Made by a program: the position numbers and the translations under genes. Under the pieces are notes generated by a model. The model did no database searches, was not told where the DNA came from, and saw only the letters and a program-made list of their open reading frames with translations. This document shows positions 58,142 to 64,000 of a stretch of 64,000 bases of DNA, in pieces. Source of the stretch: Coleophoma eucalyptorum (taxonomy: Eukaryota; Ascomycota; Leotiomycetes; Helotiales; Dermateaceae); the NCBI GenBank assembly GCA_026120035.1, contig JALRME010000008.1, positions 62,001 through 126,000 on the forward strand, read 5' to 3'. Numbering within the stretch: position 1 is the first letter of the stretch; each line of letters starts with the position of its first letter.

Positions 58142-60123
58142 TTAGTCATCTTCCAATGAAACATTTTTACTCTTTTGGAGCATTCCGTCATTGCCCTGCT
58201 CATCACCATTCTTTTGTAAAGTCCTACTGATATAGCCAGCCTTCTTCTGATCAACTTCAGGAGTGAACCATACTAGAATGACAGATACTCCACCAAATGC
58301 TAGAGTTGTGAGCATGACATCTCGAAAAGCTAGCGAATTTGCTCTACGGTATGCGGATGTTGCTGAAGCTAAAATCTCTGGAGTTAGGCCGTTTACTGTT
58401 GACGACTTGGCAGTACCCTGGAGAAGCTCAACCAAGGCAGCAACAGAAGATTCTGGTAGACCAGCTTTTATAGCTGCTGGTGGAACCAAGTTAGGAATGG
58501 TCTTAGAGAGTCTGTTGTTTAGTACGGCTCCATACACGACTGATCCAAGTGCTGAAAGTCCTGATCTAAAGGTTCCCGCCGCGCCACCAGCTGATCCAAT
58601 ATCTCTCTGGTCTTTTAGTGCAATAGTGGTAAAGGTACCACATACAGCTTCTTGGGTGCCAATCATGAGGAAGCCTACAATGAGGAGTCCTAAAACAGTG
58701 GAAAAGTTGTCTTCATTGGCACATGCGGCCGCCGCAAGGAGAGCTGTGCCGCTCGTAGCACCGATGATCATCAATACCTTTTGATTGACGTATGTGGCTA
58801 GTATACCCCCGCAGATTTGACCTAAAATAAGACCAGCTCCAGGGATACACGCTAGCCATCCATAAGCCTGGCCCGCAGATTGCTCTGGCCAGAGACCAAG
58901 GACCATTTTGGGCCATACCAGGGCAAGAGCATAGAATTGATTTGCTCCAACTGAGATTGCCGTTAGCTACAGGATACTAGTAGAGTGTTCACTCATCTGT
59001 ACTTACTTGAGAGACATAATACCATTGCTACCCACCGAAAATTTCTAAAGAGGCGGAATGGAATGTATGGCGCTTTCAGATCCGCGTATAGCTCTATAAT
59101 ATAGTCAATAAACGCATTAATGTGAATAGCAACTGTATAAACTCACCCCAGAGGATTAGAGCTATAAGACTGCTGGATCCAATAACCACCGTGCTGATTA
59201 CTTGTGCACTTCTCCATGGATACCTGTTTCCTCCCCACGTTAAACCCATCAAGAAGAGGAAAAACCCTCCAGTAAATAGAACCAGCCCAATGATATCAAA
59301 CTCCTGAATCATCTGCATTCTAGACTTGGTCTTTTCAAGTGCTTTAAAAGATGGCGGGAAATAGAATAGAGTGAATAGTGTAGTCGATATTGCGTTGAGG
59401 ATTGCAAGTAGGTAGAAACACCATCTCCATTTTTCACCAGTGTGAATCTCTAAATTTGTGGAGATGATCGGGCCAAATCCTCCAAGAGGAAGTGTCCAGG
59501 CAAAGATTGAAGACATTACAATGAAGCGTTTGCCAATGGGGACCAGCTCGCCGATGACGAACTGAAACGAGAGCTGCGTTGCAGTGGCTATAGACATGAC
59601 TGTCATGCCACAGATAAGCATCTTCACACTTGATGCTCTGGCACAAATAAGTGCTCCGATCAAGGCGAGAAAATTGCCTCCGACAAAGAAGTACCTACGA
59701 CCGAAAAGATCACTGAGGCGCCCGACGAGTGTAAGAGTGCAAGCAAGACATAGCGTATACGTGTACCCAACCCAAGCGATATCTTTGTCCGGTCCTATGT
59801 CCGCGTTGATTTTGGAGAGCAACGGAGCGGCAAATCCAAAGCTGCCCACGCCTGACATGACTGCAATTGCGACGGCCTACAATATAAAATATTAACCCAT
59901 CAACAACGCGAACAATTCTAATGTTATAGGATAAATTTAGCACGTGCAATGGAGTTCAGCCTACAAAATACGTTCCCAAAAAGAGCCCACTGGTAAAATA
60001 GCCCTTTGGAATGCTGGACTGATTTTGACATGTTTCGGTTCCATTAGTTTCCTTGCCATTGTCGGAACTATGCTCATCCAGATGGGATAACTCGACTTCC
60101 TGTTTCCCTACACTCAGTACCAT
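58142..60123 (-). CDS. TRI12-type MFS efflux transporter, second copy type
   Basis: Four exons (60123-59965, 59876-59147, 59093-59023, 58966-58142) give 594 residues, one fewer than the transporter at 9462. The start is MVLSVGKQEVELSHLDEHSS, then PKGYFTSGLFLGTYF, as in the first copy (GYFTS). INADIGPDKDIAWVGYTYTL and GRLSDLFGRRYFFVGGN are the TRI12 and MFS loop blocks. AGGAAGTFRSGLSALGSVVYGAVL is a late family motif. About fourteen helices and an acidic tail (NVSLEDD). The third intron requires the weak donor GTATTA to reach LTAISVGANQFY; a stronger GTAAGT sixteen bases further breaks the frame. It is divergent from a DHA2 drug antiporter, so the pair may act together in export. Confidence 0.88.
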
Positions 60124-60921
60124 TTTGCAGTCGTAGTCTTACGAGACGGCTATAAAGAGAGAGTCCAGAATTATGGAAGACACCTAGAAGTTGACGCTGC
60201 TTGCTATGAACCAGGATTGCCCGATCCAAGCGTATGAGAATTCGAAGGTTATATATACCTTCATCTTGTGGACTTGGAGGTCCCTAACACACTTCATAAA
60301 ACATCATCAAGCCAGATTCTCTAAGAGTTATTCGTGACTCGGTGCCATCCCTCAAACGGAGTTGCAATGCTAAGATTTGCGGGGAAAATGGCATTCTGGG
60401 GGCCCCGGACTCAGCGATCCGGCAGTTGTGGTGGCGGGGAAAAGGTTTTCCAGGCTGGACAGACTTGGCAAACACTAAACTGAACGCGCATTAATATCAA
60501 ATAAGAGCAGCGCCTGCTCTCGTTTCGTGACAGTGCATAGTTGGCTCCATTTTAAAACGCGCTTCGTGACTTTGCATACAATAAATAGTTGCTGTCAGTG
60601 AGGTTTTGTGATTCACGTGTGGTTCTCACGACTTTAGACGTTGATGTTCGGCATTAGTGGCACTTCAACTCAAATTCAAACTCCATGATAATGTACCATC
60701 TCCACTTTTAGCTAGTCGATCTCCATTTAAATGACTGAAGGATCATGTTTTTATAGAAGCTACATACAACCACTATCGTTTTTGCTGAGTAGCTCAAAAA
60801 ATTCTCTTTCAATTTCAGTAAAGCAAATAATTTGGTTTACAACTTTGCTTCTATTACAGTACTATGACAATCTCTTTGAATTCTCAAGGTGCAGCATTAA
60901 TTTGAGACAGTCAATAATAAG
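60124..60921. promoter_or_regulatory. Divergent promoter of two efflux transporters
   Basis: About 800 bp between the start codons of the TRI12-type and DHA2-type genes. It contains CGTGAC/GTGACTTTG-like words three times (60525-60575) and a CACGTG at 60615. A GC-richer patch at 60390-60460 precedes it. No gene seen; a small frame at 60731-60991 overlaps the DHA2 start and is a shadow. Confidence 0.4.
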
Positions 60922-63161
60922 ATGTCAAATACGAAACGAAAGGCCCTTTCAACCGGCTCTATTAATGAGGCCCAAGAGATCGATGAGGTAGCTCCTCTGC
61001 TCAGCGACCAAAGAATCATCGCTCAGGTATATTCTTTAAGTCTTTTGGGTTAGGTAAAATACGATAGGCGTTAATACTAATAGTCCCAGGATGAGAATGA
61101 TTTTGAGTCCTTTATAGGCCATGAATCAGGGGCAGAAGCTAATGCGAACCCATCACTCTCTGTAGTTACAATCCTTTCTGTTCTATTGGTTGGTAAGTAT
61201 ATATGGTGATGCCTCAAGCATGGAAAGCGACAAATATTAAGAGCCGCTCTTTAGGAGTATTCATCTCACAAGCCGATACATCACTTATGCTGGCAACATA
61301 TGGACAAATATCATCAGAGTTTAATTCTCTTGAAAGTGGTAGTTGGCTCCTCTCCAGCTACATGCTGGCCATGTGTGTTTCACAGCCAATAGTAAGTCTG
61401 CTTTCTCCATAATTCCCAATGAACTTGTAGTCTTTAAGTCCTAAATTATTCAGTACGGTAAATTTAGTGATATCTTTGGTCGCAAGGCTGCTCTTCAAGT
61501 TGCCTATGCTTTGTTTGCTATAGGCACCGCATTCTGGTGAGTAAATCTACATCTTTGAGGATAATTATTGACAGGTATTTCGGAATTAGCGGTATAGGTC
61601 AGAGTCTCGTGCAAGTAATTGTAGGAAGAATCATACAGGGTGCTGGTGGGGCAGGCATGGTTTGTCTTGTGTCAATCCTGATTACTGGTGAGTCTCAGAT
61701 TGTGGCCTCTAAGATTCAAGAATTAACTCTTCGCAATTGAAGACCTCGTTCCTTTACGTGATGTAGCGTCATATCGGAGCTTTGTAAATATAGTTCAAAC
61801 AGCTGGCCGAAGCGCTGGAGGAGCAATTGGAGGTTACCTTGCCCAGACAATTGGGTGGCGTTGGTGAGAAATATTGAGGTTGATCGTAATATATAAATAA
61901 CTGACTGGGTTATAGGGCATTCCTCGGTCAATGTCCTATTACATTAGCCGCCATGGTTCTGGTGTGGTGGAAACTGGACGACACCAAGAAAGAAATCGAC
62001 CTGACTCAAACTTACTTACAAAAACTGAAAAGAATTGATTTTCTTGGGATCGCCACTATGAGTCTGGCAATCGTCTGCTTCTTACTTGGCATTGATATGG
62101 GTGGGGACAAAATACCATGGAACAGCCCTTTCATCCTAATATTAGGCATGTCTGCAGTTCTGAGTGGAATTCTCTTTTGCTCTATTGAAAAATTGTGGGC
62201 CAAAGAACCCGTTTTTCCTCTACATCTTCTCGCGAACTATAATGTGGCAACGTCATACATAATATTGGCTTTGCAGAATGCTTCACAGACTGCAGTAGGT
62301 TTTCTTAATATTTGTTCCCCCAAAGCCTCAAGTCCTCAATATCGCTACTGACCCCATATTATCAGATAATGTTTTTAATTCCAATGTACTTTCAAGTTAC
62401 GGCAAATGCATCTCCTGCACTTGCTGGTGCATATCTAGTTCCATCTATTTTTGGCAATACCATGGGTGGTTTGCTCACTGGAGCTTGGATTAGAAAGTGA
62501 GCAAATCAATTCGCATAATTTTCTGCACTTCTAATATCAGCATACTGAATATTTCATAACAGGCGTGGCTACTACAAAGGCCCAATCGTGGTTGCGAGTA
62601 TTAGCTCTATCATCTCGTTTACACTATTGATTATTTTTTGGCGAGGACATACTCACCCGTGGCAGTCGACTTTTGTCTTTCCAGGAGGTTTGGCAACTGG
62701 AATCGTTCATTCGGCTATATTCGTCAGCTTGAGTGCGGGTGTCAAGGAAAATGAAATTGCTATTGCAGGATCAGGCCTCTATCTGAGTGGTAATATTGGT
62801 GCCGTCATTGGCCTTAGTGGTGCCAGTGCTATTTTCCAGGATGTTCTACGTTCTGGTCTCCAAAAAAAGCTACGAGATATAGAGGGCGGGCAAGAAGTAA
62901 GTAGAGCTGAACTGTAACGCAATTGATTATCCATACTTCGAAAAGTTCCAGTGTCAGAGTTTGCTAACTATCAGCCAGATTGCACTAAAAGCACTCAGCG
63001 ATGTCCACTTTGTTAAGGGCTTGCGAGGAAAAGTTCATAAACTTGTGGTTGATGCATATGTATCCAGCTTTACAATTACCTTTGTTATACCACTTTGCTG
63101 CTCCGTTGCAGCACTGCTTGTGGGCATATTTACAAGAGAAAAGAAGCTTATTAGCAAGTAG
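60922..63161 (+). CDS. MFS multidrug transporter, 14-helix DHA2 type
   Basis: Ten exons (60922-61026, 61090-61192, 61255-61391, 61454-61536, 61575-61687, 61743-61863, 61916-62294, 62366-62496, 62563-62896, 62979-63161) give 562 residues. After a soluble N-terminus (MSNTKRKALSTGSINEAQEI, then DEVAPLLSD) come FISQADTSLMLATYGQISSEF (the usual LD is AD), WLLSSYMLAMCVSQPIYGKFSDIFGRKAAL, and GRIIQGAGGAGM, the antiporter motif C region. Fourteen segments are visible. Relatives include vacuolar basic amino-acid carriers (VBA) and azole exporters; the LL-rich acidic N-tail (EVAPLLSD) is typical of the vacuolar group, so vacuolar amino-acid or drug transport is possible. The last acceptor is CAGCCAG; an earlier AG breaks the frame. 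Confidence 0.9.
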
Positions 63162-63720
63162 CATATTGGAATTGGGGTGAAATGGATGGACCGACTATAT
63201 TCTCAAATGGATAACAAAGACCTGAAGATGAAGTATGAGCGTCAAGATGTTATATAGGACTAGCTATTAAATGATCACCTTGTTTCCAATGCCGGCTTCT
63301 TTGACTACATGTTGATTGAGTAATTATACATTTAGAGTAAAGCATAAATTTGGAGACTATTGTCTGAAATCTAGAAAGCAAAGTCTTAAGAGTAAGCGAA
63401 TGTAAAAAAAAAAGAGATAAATACTACACCGCTGGGGAAGATTAAATCGTTAGGAGAAAATAAATATTTAAAGCTGGTCACTACCTGTTGGAACAGTATT
63501 ACTACTTATATTTCGTGTGGCCAAATCACGTGAAAAGGAACGTGGGGGGTTATATCCCCCTTTCTGCTTCGAAAAATTAACATCATCAACATATGCACAT
63601 CCTATAATTAAAGCCATATCAATGATGTTACAAAATTTTCTCGTTATCAAAGTATATCAACACCATATGTTTCATGTTGTTCTTCAAGTTTATATCCTTT
63701 CCCACTTTCCATTTCACTAC
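63162..63720. other. Spacer between convergent genes
   Basis: About 560 AT-rich bases between the ends of the DHA2 and sulfatase genes, with an A-run near 63404. No feature recognised. Confidence 0.5.
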
Positions 63721-64000
63721 CTATGTCCAGATACTCCACGAGCCCTGATAAACAAACCTATGCTGAGAACTGACAGCACGAAGTTCACTTTGATGGTCAT
63801 CAAAGATATTGGCAAACTGTGGCCCCTCAGCATCTTTAATATATCCAAGCTCGCAGGCACTGAAGGCAACCTTTGGTTGATCGTCATAAAATGTATCGTA
63901 TTCGTATTGTAGAGCTTCCTTTAGTGAGTTTATATCTCCTTTCGGGTGAAGGGTTTTCCATGGCTCAATACACTGCCGACCCTTGCAGGATTTGAGAACC
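63721..64000 (-). CDS. C-terminal end of a secreted-type sulfatase (arylsulfatase / GlcNAc-6-sulfatase-like), partial
   Basis: Open on the minus strand from the right edge to a TAG at 63721. The 92 residues begin VLKSCKGRQCIEPWKTLHP, then INSLKEALQYEYDTFYDDQPKV, then FSACELGYIKDAEGPQF, the conserved C-terminal tail of fungal arylsulfatases related to N-acetylglucosamine-6-sulfatase. The catalytic CxPSR region lies outside the window. Such enzymes release sulfate from sulfate esters and are usually secreted. The last ~25 residues after EGPQF are not conserved in my memory of the family and could include unspliced intron. Confidence 0.75.
   Translation of the reverse strand, partial: VLKSCKGRQCIEPWKTLHPKGDINSLKEALQYEYDTFYDDQPKVAFSACELGYIKDAEGPQFANIFDDHQSELRAVSSQHRFVYQGSWSIWT

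Noticed and set aside
1..64000. CRISPR array, operons with ribosome binding sites, or riboswitches
   Set aside because: The window is eukaryotic nuclear DNA with spliced genes; no regularly spaced repeats or bacterial signals were seen.

Overview
The window reads as nuclear DNA of a filamentous ascomycete (Pezizomycotina). Most genes are split by short introns (about 45-90 nt) with GTAAGT/GTGAGT-type donors and CTAAC-like branch points. There are two Zn2Cys6 regulators, many MFS carriers, P450s and secreted plant-wall enzymes. Gene islands alternate with visibly AT-rich, gene-poor stretches holding decayed genes and transposons whose changes look like repeat-induced point mutation (RIP). No tRNA, rRNA or CRISPR was seen. 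All exon maps were made by hand, by joining frames at splice signals so that reading frame and family motifs are restored.

Region 1 (1-14055) is a compact metabolic cluster. It holds the end of an unidentified gene, a TfdB/phenol-hydroxylase-type FAD monooxygenase divergently paired with a VOC-fold extradiol ring-cleavage dioxygenase, two related microsomal P450s, a short-chain dehydrogenase and a TRI12-type efflux carrier. Hydroxylation plus extradiol ring opening suggests processing of a phenolic compound, as detoxification, catabolism or tailoring. The most striking observation is that both P450 genes can be joined across the haem-binding region only by an AT-AC intron at the same codon position.

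Region 2 (14-34 kb) is mostly AT-rich. It carries an amidase convergent with a Zn2Cys6 regulator, a flavin monooxygenase behind a small terminal-inverted-repeat element, and an ACS-family carrier. It also carries relics: a kinase/Sel1/ankyrin gene, a regulator fragment, a pogo/Fot1 transposon with seven in-frame stops, a CYP52-like P450 whose haem cysteine is now tyrosine, and several copies of a ~180-bp LTR.

Region 3 (34.8-52 kb) is geared to plant material: a secreted pectate lyase, then ACS carrier / Zn2Cys6 regulator / AtuA-domain protein / tannase-feruloyl esterase, a GH5 endoglucanase, and a DFR/GRE2-like reductase. The carrier, regulator, AtuA protein and esterase look like one inducible unit: extracellular ester hydrolysis, uptake, then CoA-linked breakdown (inference).

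Region 4 (52-64 kb) has an AT-rich spacer with a clean solo LTR, then an acetate-type GPR1/FUN34/YaaH transporter, a second TRI12-type carrier divergent from a 14-helix drug:proton antiporter, and the 3' end of a sulfatase running off the right edge.
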